Shown here in pieces: positions 47,871-60,890 of a stretch of 64,000 bases of DNA. Every line of letters starts with the position of its first letter. The first letter of the stretch is position 1. Origin of the DNA: Ignelater luminosus (taxonomy: Eukaryota; Arthropoda; Insecta; Coleoptera; Elateridae); NCBI GenBank assembly GCA_011009095.1, contig VTPC01008543.1, positions 1-64,000 of the forward strand. Direction: 5' to 3'. The notes below the pieces were generated by a model, which saw only the letters and a program-made list of their open reading frames with translations, was not told the DNA's origin and made no database searches. Position numbers and translations under genes: made by a program.

Positions 47871-49587
47871 ATGAACGTAATTAATCAGGCTTCGTTTGTT
47901 TCGACAATTTCTTTCTTGAAAAGAGAGAACTAAAACAAACAAAAGAAGATACCTGCATGAACTTTTGTTTTAATAACATAATAAACATTAAAGCTAAGAG
48001 GAGTAATTTAACTTTCTTACAACTCTGTATTTCCCCAAAATTAAACGCTCACATATTGACCTTAAATAACACACGAAACTAATAACAACTTAAATAGCAG
48101 TCACCTGTTAATATTTTGATATCCCACTAAACTTTATGTATTTATGCAGATAGATCTAGATAACCTACCTACGCGTTTGAATTTGTAAGACAAATTTTTA
48201 AATTAGATTAACGGTCGATTTATTTACATAATTATTATTTAATGTGAAAAGTAATTAATTATGAAATGTTATGTGTAATTTATAACGGTTATTAACATTA
48301 AAAATCAAAACAAGGAGAATTGGTTTGCGTAAAATGCCGTTAATGATGATAAAACCTTCCTGCCTTTATTTATTATAATTAATGGGGTTTGTTCAATAAT
48401 TAATACCACCCTGTATATTTCAATACATGTAAAATGGAGATGCAACACAATAACAACAAATTTAAAAAAAACAGATGCAAGTCATGAAAAAGTTATTAAC
48501 GTTTTAAAAAAACAGAACAGAAACAAACCAATGGATATAAAACAAAAAACTTCTAAATAGCTAAGCTTGGATTAACAAAAATAAAAGATAAACGCTTTAC
48601 AATAAAAAGGTTGTGTGTTATATACTCGTACAATAAATTAGCAGACAGGTTCTTATTGTGAGTTTGATGTCCAATCATACTAAGCTATCTAATATTTAAA
48701 ATTAAAAAAAATCTGAATGCATACAGCTTTGTACAGGGTGGACCAAATTGCACGAGAGCTTTTAAGACGTTATCTTCAAGTTTTTAAAGCGAATTACTTT
48801 TTAGGCTTCTGATTTCTTAAGGAAACAATCTCGCTTCTTGCAAGGTGAACTCAATCGATCTATTTTGACTATAAAAACTTACTCTTAAGCGTTGACCGCA
48901 TACTTGTCGGACATTTTCTGTGTTGCCTTTCGTTATTAGATGAGGACTAGCTGTTACTGGTTGTTTACATATTTTAATGTTTAGTTAGAATTATGTTTGC
49001 ATTATGTTTTAATTTTTAATTGGTGGTTATTAGTGCGCATCAAATAAATGATAGAAACATACCAACCGTAAAAAACCAGAAATACAGAAAACAAAACAAT
49101 CCCATTACAGACTAAAGTTTCAAATTCAGTACAAGGTCATTTCAAAACCCATTAGATTAGTCTAATGGACAAAATGATAAAAACCAGCTACTTCATCAAA
49201 CTTGCTAATTTTTTCAGGAAATCTTAATTTGAATTGACATCAGAAGAAGCGCGGAAAAATCCGGATTGCTGCCATAAATTTTAAACCAAAAACATATTTT
49301 GAAACAATTTTGTTTATCTGTGTAGAATTGTATTTTATTAAAAAGAAAAACAAAAGAAATCTTCAATAAGATCGTTTTTTCATTTTTTTTTTTATTCTAA
49401 TAATCGTTATTGAGCTGATTTGTCATTTGTTATTTAATACTGATTTGACACAATGAAGAATTTTTGTTATTGATATTTTACCTTGTGTGTATTTTTTATT
49501 CGAATAGGACAAAAGAAGATTTGTAGAGCGTAATTTAAGATTTAAACAGTTAATAGAATAAATTTAAGACTAGAAAAATTGTAATGT
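47871..49587. other. AT-rich stretch with two isolated TA-element ends
   Basis: CCACCCTG followed by TA at 48406-48415, and TA followed by CAGGGTGGACC at 48732-48744, look like ends of Tc1/mariner-type elements. They point outward from the interval, so they are not the two ends of one element lying between them. No gene. Confidence 0.4.
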
Positions 49588-50750
49588 TCATTTATGTGAT
49601 CTTCGTCCTCTAGACGATGACACTTTCAAACAATGGTTGACGGTCAACCAGCTTGTTTCCTCTGCGATTCCTTCTTCTGAAATAATTATCTTCAAAATTA
49701 GTTGTAGCTCATCGAGTGAATAATTTTCTAATTCCTCCAATGCTTCCTCTAATTCATATAGGTATAGGAATAAAGAACAAATCATTGGTAGCCTCATCAA
49801 TGTAAAGTTCTGAAGTCAGACTGAAGATTGATGTTTTTCAAATTCTGGGCCAGATGAAATAATAGACCACGAGTTTTTGCTGTGAGAAATCGAGAAAAGA
49901 AATTTTCTGATTTGCCCTTTCTACTATATTCTCCTGATTTTAGGAAGATTCAGAGTCCGAATGATTAGGTTAAACCTTTGAGTGACTCAGCAAGCTACTC
50001 TAGTAACGCGTTTATCAATTGATTTTCGAGAGGTTCTAAGTCCAAAGAATCAGGTGAAGCAGATGAGTAAATTGTTGGAGCTCCTTGGCAAGATTGGCTA
50101 ACGATGCGGTTATTGATGATTTGAAATTTTGATTTTGTAAAGATTCCAAGTCTCCAAGTGATTCGATAAAGCTGCTTGGTAAGCTATGTTTATTTATGGC
50201 TTGAGACATTGAGATTTTCTAGAAATTCCAAGTCGAAAGACTTAGTAAAGCTCCTTCGCAAACTTTATCAATACGGTTATTGACATTTGTGGCGTTACCT
50301 AAATAGTCTTTTGAGCCACCTGCTGTATACTGTAACCATGGTATCAGTTTCAACTTTCTCTGAATTCATAACATGTAAAGATTGATCTTCTTGACGACCT
50401 TACCATCGTTGACAGTCTTCTCTTTTTTCACAACACCAAGAAATTGACTCAGTTCTAAAATCAATTTTTCCCTTACATATATTTGACCTAAGAGATACTA
50501 CCATTCTTTTTTCTCTAGTTCCAGATAAAAAAACTTTTTTTCTCAGGCTTATAACTTCAATGGTGAAGAAAACTTCTGAATTGGAAGAACCCTATTTGGC
50601 TTGTTTCTGATCTTTGGCATGCATTATTTATTTGTTTTTAATTTTCCTTCTTAGAAGAAAACTTTAGTTTAGTACAAGTTGAGTTACAAAATTTTGGTTC
50701 TGTTTTTTTTGTTTGAATCTTAACGAAGATAAAAGAGTGTATTTCTTGCC
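49588..50750 (-). pseudogene. Decayed coding region with internal peptide repeats
   Basis: Minus-strand frames, shifting several times, give protein-like pieces: LGVVKKEKTVNDGKVVKKIN near 50440, SLPSSFIESLGDLESLQNQ near 50170, SPDSLDLEPLENQ near 50050, and ELEEALEELENYSLDELQL near 49720. DNA anchors GATTTTNNNNAGRTTC(C/T)AAGTC recur at about 49935, 50021, 50131 and 50212 on the plus strand. The repeated (S/T)LxLExLENQ-like unit suggests an ancient repetitive protein gene or the product of an unknown element. No family recognised. Confidence 0.35.
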
Positions 50751-53410
50751 CAATTTTGTACAAATATCCTGTTCTGTTTAAAAGTTTTAATGACTATTGT
50801 CAGTCTGGTTTTGACTTTTTTGAGTTTTTTTATCTTTGAATGTTTCAGACTTTTGACGTCTACTATTAACGTTTTTGTAATTTTATTTTACTTGTCATTT
50901 AAACATAAAATATATAGGAAAGGGAATATCTCTGTAATAATAATATTTTGCCCAAAATCTGAATTACACTCTACGCTATTGACTTTCATTGTCTATTCAA
51001 TCTTCAACACGAGCAGTTTTTGCTTCCAGTTATTAGTTAGCCATTTCATATATTTGCGTTTTTGCCATAGATGGGTTTGGTTTTTTAAATTTAGGCTAGT
51101 AAAGACTAGAATTTTTCCTATTCAGCAAATTACATTATCTTTCAATAATTATTCTAAGGAAATTTTTAGTGGTCTCAGTTACATGTTCGTCCAAACAGAC
51201 TTTTAGGGTTCACAAGGACCATACAATTCAAAAAATGTCTTTTCTAAGTCAGTTGAATACAACTACAAACAGGGCCAGAATATCATACTGATAATGAAGA
51301 TTTGAGAGGTTGTAAAGATCAAGTAAACAGTAGAAAAAACAGTCCAGAAATTTCTGCTGGGGAGATCGTGATTTAGTTAAGTCATTTGCTTAGAGACGGC
51401 TTCCATAGAAAAGATAAGAATGACCTTCAAACTAAAAAGTAGGTAAATAAGTGCAACACAAGTGCGTGCTACTACTTAGATTATCTTAATTCAGCGACAC
51501 TTATCAATAGCAAAAACAGAGGAAAAAAATAAAAATTAATTCAAATCAATTCTTAAAACGATTAAATGTATTTTTCTCTACGTAAAGGTCAATATGATCT
51601 TACTTAAAGATCAGCATTAAATGTCTACGGTAAGCAATAGATAGCAAAATTTTATTCAAAACAAACATGATTTTGATTAGTTAGTAAATGATTTGAGAGA
51701 AAAAATATGTGATCTTATCATTGCTTTTATCGGTAATAGCTATTGACCTTTTATCGGATAGAACTCGAATGATCTTATACAAAAGACATCCTGTACAATC
51801 TTAAAGATCTTTTTTTCAGACGTGCAAAGGTCCATTGGCGTTACCTACATTTATATTGTTATCTTTCTGTGGGGCAAGATTTGGGATACAATGAGATTTT
51901 AGCTAAGGGCCAGTTTATAGAAGCTAAATTAAAAGTTAATTGAGAATTAAATTTAATCCGGTGTTAATAGGATACAATCAAATTATGCCTAATCCAATTA
52001 TCACCTTCTTTAAACCGACCCTTACCGTCTAAACAGGGTTTACATAAATGCGTCATCACTTCATCAACTAAAAAATTCAGAAACTCTTATAACAGGTTGT
52101 TTTGATAATTATGTTGATTATTTATTTATTAGATATCAATCAATTCGTTGTGCCTATCTAATAGTAGAAGAACATGATAAAAAAATTAATTTTTAATTCT
52201 TAACTCTGGTAGTTGTTTTGCTATTCAATATTTTTTTCTTTTCTGTGTATTCTTCTCATGTAAAATCTTCAAGGCGAACATCTTTGATATTGTTAACAGA
52301 AATTTATGTTATCATTTTAACATACAAGTCACAAATGTTTTTTATTATATTTTTTCAAGGTAAAGGTAAATGCGTCTCATTTATATAAATTTCAAACGAA
52401 TTAAAAACTGCAAAAGTTGTTACTTACCGGAAATTTTCTGTTGAAATTTGATAATTTATAACATTTTAATGAGCAGTACCTAATGAGGAAATACAATTTA
52501 AAAAAGAAATTAAAAAAAATTAAATGTGGAGTATTTTGAAGTTTGACTTTGGACGCAAATAAATAATTGTTTAAACTAGAGGTTCTGTTTTAATTTATTA
52601 CTATTTTTAGCTACACATTTAAATATAGATTGTTTACAAACAATTCAGAGCATTGTTATGATTGAATCTTCATAATTATATATTCGTTATTAATTCAATT
52701 GACGCAATATTCAAATTAACCTTCTATTTTGGTTAGTTTATCATTGAACAAATTAAGTTTGGCAATTAATAAATTCTTTGGTAAACTATTTAATTCCATA
52801 TTTGTATCAAATTGGAAATTTTATTGTATATTTTCTATAAATGCTTTGGATTAATACAGTTCTAAGTTCGCGTTTAAACTTGTAGAAGGTCACAACTTAT
52901 TTTAGATTAACAAATTTTTTTTAAGATTATATTTATTAAAAATTTCAGACTGTTGAAGAAATTTCAAGCCTTTCCAATTTCGACCCTTGAATTTATCAAA
53001 TTCTTCATTTGACTTTGTTCTTACACAATAAACCCATTTAGCTATCTATGGTCTTACTCTTTCTTCAGGTTCTACTAGCTCTCAAATATTATTTTTCCAT
53101 TTTTACTTTTTGTTTATTTGAAGAATTTTCATTCGATTTGTTCTTGGGACAATCTCTTCGACAATGAGATCCTCTAAAAATCCAACATTTTATACTCATT
53201 TTTGGCTTTGATTTCTAATCATCTTCTTGTTAACATCAACTTTATTTCAACGAGTTAATTCTTCATTGCACTTCAAGAAAAGGTTGACAAAGTCCAGAGA
53301 AATTTTTACCAAGACTTTTAGAACAGAAACTTCGTGGAATTTCACATCACAACTAATAAAAAGAATATTATAGAGATTTACATGGGGAATGCATTTTCTT
53401 TCTATTAGTC
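50751..53410. other. AT-rich stretch without a supported gene
   Basis: The 138-residue plus-strand frame at 50790-51206 is a run of Phe/Leu/Ile-rich chance codons from a T-rich tract and is not called. Confidence 0.5.
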
Positions 53411-53551
53411 ATGTCTGATAGAGTGTTTGATGAACGCTTACACTCCTTCCAGAAGAGGGCCCTACGCAAAGAACGTGAGGCTTTAGAGCAGTATCCGTTA
53501 GAAGTAGTTGCAAGGCCAGTCAGTGGACATACGACGACAAGATTAGAATAA
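53411..53551 (+). CDS. 46-residue protein-like ORF, unrecognised
   Basis: ATG 53411 to TAA 53549-53551. The sequence begins MSDRVFDERLHSFQKRALRK and continues EREALEQYPLEVVARPVSGH. It is charged, helical and unlike the AT-rich background. It may be a genuine small ORF, a first exon, or a scrap of an older gene. No splice donor obviously truncates it. Function unknown. Confidence 0.3.
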   Translation: MSDRVFDERLHSFQKRALRKEREALEQYPLEVVARPVSGHTTTRLE

Positions 53552-53693
53552 GCACCAGCTCTCCAAATCCGTTTATCTACTGATCACGTCTGATAGAGAG
53601 TATAAGGGAAGGTTTCCCTTCTCTTTGGTAGCCTGTATTGCTGAACTCATATGATTCAGGAAACGTGTTTGGTGGCTCTTGACAAATGTAAAT

Positions 53694-54127
53694 AATTGAC
53701 ATCATAAAGACATTTTTCATCTGATTGAATATGACGTATATACCATGTTTTCTTGACCATTAGCTCCTGACGTCACAAAGACGTCTAACTCACAATTAAA
53801 TAGCGTCTTTCAACTGTGGCATTTTAACGTCTTTTCACACATGATTATGACGTAACTAATGATCAAGAAATTGCATGAATTAAATGTCACTCTGCCTGCT
53901 GTGTTAGAATAATCTAGCTAAGGAACTTTAAGCTCCAACAGCGACAAAGAAGAAAATTCCTATCTGTTCAGCAGACGAATTGAGAAAGATAGTACAGGAA
54001 AGAACTTTCCAGCAAGTAAAATTTATTGGTGAAGTAGACATCTTTTTGACGTCATACTAGAAAATAAGATTTTTGATTGATGTACTTAATATTTAATCAC
54101 GTGACAAACGTCTTTATGACGTCAATT
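53694..54127. mobile_element. GACGTC-rich inverted-repeat element (MITE-like)
   Basis: The left end AATTGACATCATAAAGAC is mirrored at the right by AATTGACGTCATAAAGAC in reverse complement, and the inverted similarity extends about 40 bp inward (TGATTRAATAT). Inside is a second imperfect palindrome at about 53750-53875, whose arms share TTTCTTGAYCATTAG and ACGTCA. TGACGTCA-type octamers and AAGACGT motifs occur at least seven times. The target duplication is unclear because the ends themselves start AATT. Confidence 0.55.
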
Positions 54128-56871
54128 ACTTGAATTCAACATCGGCAACAAACATGTTGCATTTTTCCCCGATTTGTCTGCTACTCAGATAGAAAATTTG
54201 CCATCTGAATGTTTTCCTTCTTGTGTGACAGTTTGACGTCTTTCTGTAATACGAATCTCGTATAATTAATGCAACTAGGGCATAAGACAGGCGCAACGAG
54301 CGAAACTTAGTTCTTAGAAAAACCAGGAAAAATGCGCACGTGAATGGACCGGCTGGTGAACATCTAAATACGCGTCGAATAAATTGTAATAAACCCAACG
54401 AAAGCTTTGAATCTTGGATTACTCAGACATTTGTCTTATTAAGAATTTATTTTAAGATTATTCTTGATTAGAAAACAGTTTATTTCTCAATGCAATGCAA
54501 TCTAAGAAAAATGCTAACCACGAATATGCTGTATCGAGATTATTAATTCAACAAAGTTCCAGCATCTTGATTTAATCAAATGAATAAAAAAAGAGCAATT
54601 TCTAGCAGGATGGCTTTCTTCCGATGTGCAACTTTTCATGTGGAAGATAAGCGTTGTCTGTAATATATTCTTAATTTAGTAAAATCTGTGTAAGTTAGGT
54701 TTCTCTAATGGAATCTTTTTATCGCAATTCATTAAGATGAATTATTTATCATTACTGATTATGGTTGAATATAATAATTAATTATAATTCTTTGATAATA
54801 ATTATTATTTTTAAGAGCATTTTTTTAATTTACAAAACAAAGTCAAGAGCGTAAATTATATCATTTTAATCGCAATTCAGCTATACTACTATTAATTTGT
54901 TTATTTGTATAAAAATCATGACTTATCATCACCACAGATTGTTTTTTATTCTATTTAAGTATCTTGCTTTTATTCTTTTGTATCATCATTTATTTGCCTG
55001 TACAATAATTTTCTTTTAAATAGATACATGACCCAAGGCCGCCAATTTTATGTAGTCTAATGTATTTTATATTCTGTTTTTTAAACAATTTTTAAATTGG
55101 GAGTCGATGCAACAAATAAAAGTTGCAAATTAATAAATCAATTAACAACAAATGCTCAATAAAGCAATATAAAATTAATCTTATTTTAATAGAATTCTTA
55201 TTTAAATAAAGAATTATTATCTAATATCCAACAACAATTATTATTATATAATATGTACTTTATATAATAAAAAATTAAAAAGCAACGATCATTGATGATA
55301 ATAAATAATAAAAAAATAATTTAAATAGTAGGTAATTGCATTAAATATATTCAAATCTATAGCTAAAACTAAATTGGTGTTCCACAGTGCAAGGACGGAA
55401 AACTACAAATCATTAGCAGGTGTATACAAATAACAAATGAATAAAACAATTGCAATTTCCTTAATAATAATTAAAATGTTACATACCATGACAAGCAATA
55501 GGTAAAGAGTCACTAATTAAGGCCGCCTCTACCACCTTGCACTAGAATAGAAATAACTTGAACACTATTGTAATGCCGATAGGTCACAATGAAATGCGCA
55601 CTGGGAAAACCAACACACAATTTTATTCAGATTTTGTATTTTGAACTCGATTATAAATATTCATGGACTACAGTCGTTTTATTAAACACTACACTTTGAT
55701 ACACTGTTAAGTTCGAATTGATAGAATATTTAATGCACTCATCATCTTTGAACTATCATCCGGTAATGTTCAGAGGAAACTGGCACTTAAAACGAGATGC
55801 GCTCAAAATAAGTAATACAAATAAAAAGCATTTGTTTATCATGTACGAATGACCGGTTTTGAGTTTAATAGACGTTTTTAATCACAAGCGTTGAAAAAAT
55901 GATAAGATTGTGATTTTTATGTAGTATACATGTATACTCACGATTTTGTTTTAGTTTATTATAAAATGGCTAAATTTAAACTGAAACTTTTCGTTTTTCT
56001 CATTTCAACTGAACACGTGAATTTCTCATGATTGTGCCAGCTGAAAATGCTGTATGTATTGGATGAAATCATGTTTACCCGAATATTGTTCTAAATGTGG
56101 AAACACGCATGCTGAAATCATGCAAGGTTGTGCCTGTATGACAGAAGACATTTTACGGCGAGAATTATTGTCAATAAAATGTGAAATACTAATGGAGTGT
56201 GTGTAAATATAGGAAAGTCCGCGAACAAGAAATATAAACATCGTTATGCATGCCTGGGTGTTCGTGTGCAGTAATGTTTACGTTGGAGGTCTTTCCTCCT
56301 TGTCTAAATTTATTCCAGAGGATGCGTCCGCATTAATCAAAAACAAAACAAGAATTTTAAGTCTTTCCTGTAGGTAACTGTTTCATCAATTAAAATTTGT
56401 TCAACATTAAGAATAAAGTTCAATTAGAGGTCAGAACAAATGGTTGAACTATTTATGAAAATTCACACAGGAATAAAAATTTCAAGTTTTGCCAAAAAAA
56501 AGCTCAATGATTAGTCTATCAACAAGCATGTGAGGGTCAGTCGCTGCTAACTGACAAATTAAATAGTCAGTAGAAAACACAAAAAGTTGAACGATCTTCT
56601 AACCTCAACAAAGATTAGCATTGGATGCTTGGTATAAAGAAGCCAACTTTTAATTCTAAATTGATAACCACTTTGATCAATAATTTATTTGCTTCATTTT
56701 GCCAAAATTATTTTTGGTTTTTTGATCAGAACTTTTTTGCACAATACCGATTATCAACTACAATAGTCGATGTTCTACAACATAGAACCGTGAGACAATT
56801 TTAAGACATTTAACTCAAATAATCTGAAACTGTTCAATTTCAGCAACGAATACTTTGAAAAACTAAAGAAG
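54128..56871. other. AT-rich stretch, nothing recognised
   Basis: Very AT-rich (about 54700-55350 is almost pure A/T). No supported frame; the minus-strand frames at 54126-54398 and 56026-56241 are unrecognised. Confidence 0.55.
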
Positions 56872-57271
56872 NNNNNNNNNNNNNNNNNNNNNNNNNNNNN
56901 NNNNNNNNNNNNNNNNNNNNNNNNNNNNNNNNNNNNNNNNNNNNNNNNNNNNNNNNNNNNNNNNNNNNNNNNNNNNNNNNNNNNNNNNNNNNNNNNNNNN
57001 NNNNNNNNNNNNNNNNNNNNNNNNNNNNNNNNNNNNNNNNNNNNNNNNNNNNNNNNNNNNNNNNNNNNNNNNNNNNNNNNNNNNNNNNNNNNNNNNNNNN
57101 NNNNNNNNNNNNNNNNNNNNNNNNNNNNNNNNNNNNNNNNNNNNNNNNNNNNNNNNNNNNNNNNNNNNNNNNNNNNNNNNNNNNNNNNNNNNNNNNNNNN
57201 NNNNNNNNNNNNNNNNNNNNNNNNNNNNNNNNNNNNNNNNNNNNNNNNNNNNNNNNNNNNNNNNNNNNNNN
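56872..57271. other. Assembly gap, 400 N
   Basis: An unbroken run of N, exactly 400 long. Sequence and true size are unknown. The 168-residue frame spanning it is not real. Confidence 1.
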
Positions 57272-57414
57272 ATAGAAGAGACTTTTGATATCTCCTTGTT
57301 CAACTCAATCTCAGGAGTGCTCCAAAGAAATTGAATAAACGGGACAAGCTGCAAATGGGCAGAATCCATGCTTAGGAACAGTATAATATACTTAACATGT
57401 ATGAGTGAGACTGT

Positions 57415-58195
57415 TTCATCTTAGGTAGCAAAGGTATGTCCACAAGGGGACACTAGTCGTCTTGACCCAAGACAAATTTAACAGTACAGTTAGGGAGTGA
57501 ATGCAAAAAGTTCTAAACCAGTTATAAAAGATGGATTAAAGCTAAGTCCCTCTAAAACGACCATTACATCGCAGGAAGAAGAAAACCAACGGGACTAGAG
57601 CTGTTGAGACTTCAAGGGATGGAATTACCGTGTCTTGGGATGAAACTGAACTCTAAACGCGTCTAAAGCCAGCATATAGAGAAAACAATCAAGAATGCAG
57701 AGACCACAGCCAGACGCACATGGTAAAATATGGGGACTAAAATCGTCTATTCTACAGATAGTAATCATTAAAAGACAAGCAAGTCGCAAAGATTTGTCTA
57801 TTTACGCTTCTCTGGAGAGATAAAGAGTACCCTAACCAAAGCTATGGAGGCACTCGTGAACCTACCCCCCTCGCAGTTAGGGGCCAGTAACTGGGAAATC
57901 AACTAAGCAAAGACATGTAACAATAAAAGATTATATGGAGAAACTAAACATAGATATACGATGGCCAAACATAGTTTTGACACCCTCTTTAAGTATTATA
58001 GCAGACCGAAGGTAATAGGAACAAAGAAACCCCAGATTAATTTATGAAAGAGTCTAATGAGACTTTGTAATAACAAACAGATCCAAATAGTTACAGATAG
58101 TCAGAAGATCCTAAAGGCTCTAGCAAACCTGATGCTAACTAAGACTAATATGAAAATGCCACAGTCAACATTCGGAATACGTCCGCGCACTTAAT
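57415..58195 (+). mobile_element. Fragment of a Jockey/LOA-type LINE with RT end and RNase H
   Basis: The plus strand near 57430 reads CPQGDTSRL, matching the G-C-P-Q-G-G-V-L-S-P motif of these enzymes. LKLSPSKTTITSQEEENQ follows near 57540, matching the N-P-S-K-T block. Near 57700-57880 come fragments of the W-G-L-K-P and A-L-E-x-L-x-N-L-P-P thumb motifs. Near 58080-58140 QIQIVTDSQKILKALANL matches an RNase H core (x-I-x-x-D-S-Q-A-A-L-x-A-L). Several frameshifts break it. The 5' side may extend into the assembly gap. Confidence 0.7.
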
Positions 58196-58447
58196 TTTGT
58201 TTTTCACACAAAATTTGATACAGATTCTTTGATCTATTTTTTGGAATAGGCAAAAATCGAAGACGAGCCAAAACACGTTCAAGCAAAACAGCTGTCAAAA
58301 ATTAACTAAACATTCAAAATGGCCAAACTTGTCGGCATAAGTGAAGGACATGAGTAGCAACATAACGCCACAAACAAATCGAAAATCGAATATACGTAAC
58401 CCGCGGAAATTCAAAATTTGCGATACTTTTTGAACAGACCTCGTATA
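58196..58447. mobile_element. Mariner-like 3' end with terminal repeat
   Basis: The segment ends CGATACTTTTTGAACAGACC then TCGTA. In reverse complement this is the TACGAGGTCTGTTCAAAAAG terminus seen in insect mariner-like elements, here next to TA. The inner part (CAAAATTTGATACAGATTC, CAAAAATCGAAGACGAGCC) also resembles their subterminal region. The other terminus was not found, so this is a one-ended fragment. Confidence 0.5.
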
Positions 58448-60889
58448 GTTTACTACTGGGAATAGGTACAGTAAATTCAGTGGGAACAGCACAGTCAAGC
58501 AAAAGCCTGCAGTACACTCTAAACCAGACAGCTCTCAAGAAGGAAAAAACGTCATTTCAAATGAAGCAACGAGATCTGTAGCCGATTTTTGTAAATCAGC
58601 AACGTTCATCAACTCTAAAGACAGGCCATAGAGAAAGTAAAAATCGTAACAGACAGTTCTCAATTGCTTATAACACCAGTGACAATAGAGCATCAAAAAC
58701 GCTGTGAATTTGTATTTTAGAAGAATTAAGCGACAACGCAATGATCATCGTTAAACTGCTAAAGCACACAAATTTAGAGTTTGGGAATATTTGACAATCT
58801 CTCCTGTCAGTTCCATTTCGGGACTTTCTTTGTCTTGAGGCACTTGTTGCACCTGTCTAGTTACTACACTGTAAACCACAAAGGTATAATTTTCCAAGAA
58901 AACTTTCCTAGATAGAAATGTTTTTGGACACTTCTCTTGGTTTGGAATCAACTTTAAATTGCAGGATACTTTCTTACTCGTGCCTACTGAATACGAATGT
59001 AGGAAAGAATGGCAACGTTCAATAAAAGATAAGTCATCCAAAGAAGATACAAATAGGCAAAAATGAAAAATATTTTATGATAAATTTTAAAAGTTCTCGA
59101 GAAGGTAAATTTGTCATTTCTATTTAAAGTCTTGACCAAGTTAGGAAAATTAATTGAAAATGAACGAACAAATTTTTATGTCAAAATATTCGATAACAGG
59201 TCTTCATATTCTTGCAAGCTTCTGGTTTTTACAGAAGCCTTGCAGGTCTCTAAGCTTTTATAGATCTTTGGATTTGTGTTATCTTTCAGACCTTTGCTGT
59301 CTTTTCGATCTTTGAGAGCCTTCAGGCCAAGTAAGTGTCTTCTCAAACAGCAGGATCAAATCGAGTTTACATTTTTGCGTTTTTTCGAATCAACGAGTTT
59401 GACTGAGCGTGTCATTTCTAGTTCACATTTTGGATATAATAATTGTCTAAGACGAATCTCGATTGGATTCTCAAAAGTTTTGCGTTTTGCATTTGTATAT
59501 AAATATCAAAAAAGACTTCGGCTTCAGGATAATGTTGCACTGTCTTCACAACACTAGGGAAAAACCTTTTTCAATCACTGTTAGAATTGTAAAAATAATT
59601 TGTTATGTAAAGTCTGTAAGACCAATATGTCATATACAAATTCTCTTTTACTACAGGCCTAATCTTCTTGCTGGCTTTTTCAGAACTATATCCATCTTCT
59701 GATATAGTTAGTTTCAGACACTGGTTATACAATGAATTCTAACTTTTGCAGTTTTTCAAGTGGTAATGTTTGACCGAAATGATCAGAATTAATCTTTTGG
59801 ATCAATTAGAACAAATAAAAATCAAAATATCACGGCGATTACAAAGCATGCGGCTAGAGACAATCACAAGTTTAGGTTTTACAACTTAAGTGATTTTACT
59901 TTATTTTTTTTTTTGTTTCAATAGAGAAATAATCAAAACTCTAAAAATCAATTTTATTTTTAGATTTATTATTTAATGTTGTTTCCAAAATTCTTATAAA
60001 AGACTTTTTAGTATTTAGTAAAAAATAATTTTATTGTATTGATCATCATGAACACCATACATACTTACTATGTGAAATCAACTCATACAAACATTGAAAG
60101 TATCAAGATCGACTACAGAAAAACAAAGTGATGGCGGTGATGGTTAGTGTTTGCTATTTTCTCATCAACTCGGAAGTCAGCGAGAGAGGTTATTCATACC
60201 GTCCCCGAAAAAAAATGGGATCAAGTATTTCTTTATAACTCCTAAGGTAAACTATAAATAGTTTACACATATGAAATGCAAATAACACACTAAATGATTA
60301 TGATGTTGCAAACAATAAGATGAAGTATTAATAATAATAAATGAATTGGTATACATGGACTTAACCTTCTATAATTAAATCGATAATGTTTTCCTTTTAA
60401 TTTAGAATCTTAACTCTAATATAGTTACGACCTTCTAATTCTATTAGTAAGTGGTTTATAATTAGTCATTAAAATATTATAGGTAGTAGTAATTACTTAG
60501 GTATAGTGTTGTTAACTAATTTTATGATTGTGACTAAGTACATGGATATATTTATAACTGACAGGCAATTGATTTAAATTTAATTTATAAATAGCTTTGA
60601 CGAAGACGTAACTGGTACTTTTGTGGTTGAATAGTTACAAAATTCTATATCGAGAGATCAATAAATGAACATTTTCAAGCATAAAATGGTTAATAGATTA
60701 TGCACAGGGTGTTTTATAAACTTAATTAATGCTTTTGCTCAATTGTCAGGTTTGAATTCTAAATTAATTTTAGAATATCACATAGTCACATAGTTTCAAC
60801 AAGGCATTAAGTTCGAAATTGATTAAAGTTTTCAATAAGAATTCAAAGAAATATATAAACTTGATCAAAAGTAAAGAACTCTAACATAA
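58448..60889. other. No gene assigned; scattered protein-like scraps on the minus strand
   Basis: A 96-residue minus-strand frame at 58751-59041 (QVQQVPQDKESPEMELTGEI) resembles a short stretch next to the gap at 57275-57370 (STPEIELNKEISKVSS), suggesting a repeated old sequence. A further scrap near 59200-59330 (minus) reads LKALKDRKDSKGLKDN. None could be assigned. Confidence 0.35.
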
Positions 60890-60890
60890 C

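Noticed and set aside
48406-48744. A TA-element lying between CCACCCTG (48406) and CAGGGTGG (48734)
   Set aside because: The termini face outward; an element would need the opposite arrangement. They are probably isolated ends of two different copies.
50790-51206. 138-residue plus-strand ORF
   Set aside because: Composition is Phe/Leu/Ile-rich from a T-rich tract; no domain, no splice context.
56863-57369. 168-residue ORF spanning the gap
   Set aside because: Made mostly of N; only the last 32 codons are real sequence.
60712-60735. CAGGGTGTTTTATAAAC, like a mariner terminus
   Set aside because: No inverted partner and not flanked convincingly by TA on both sides.
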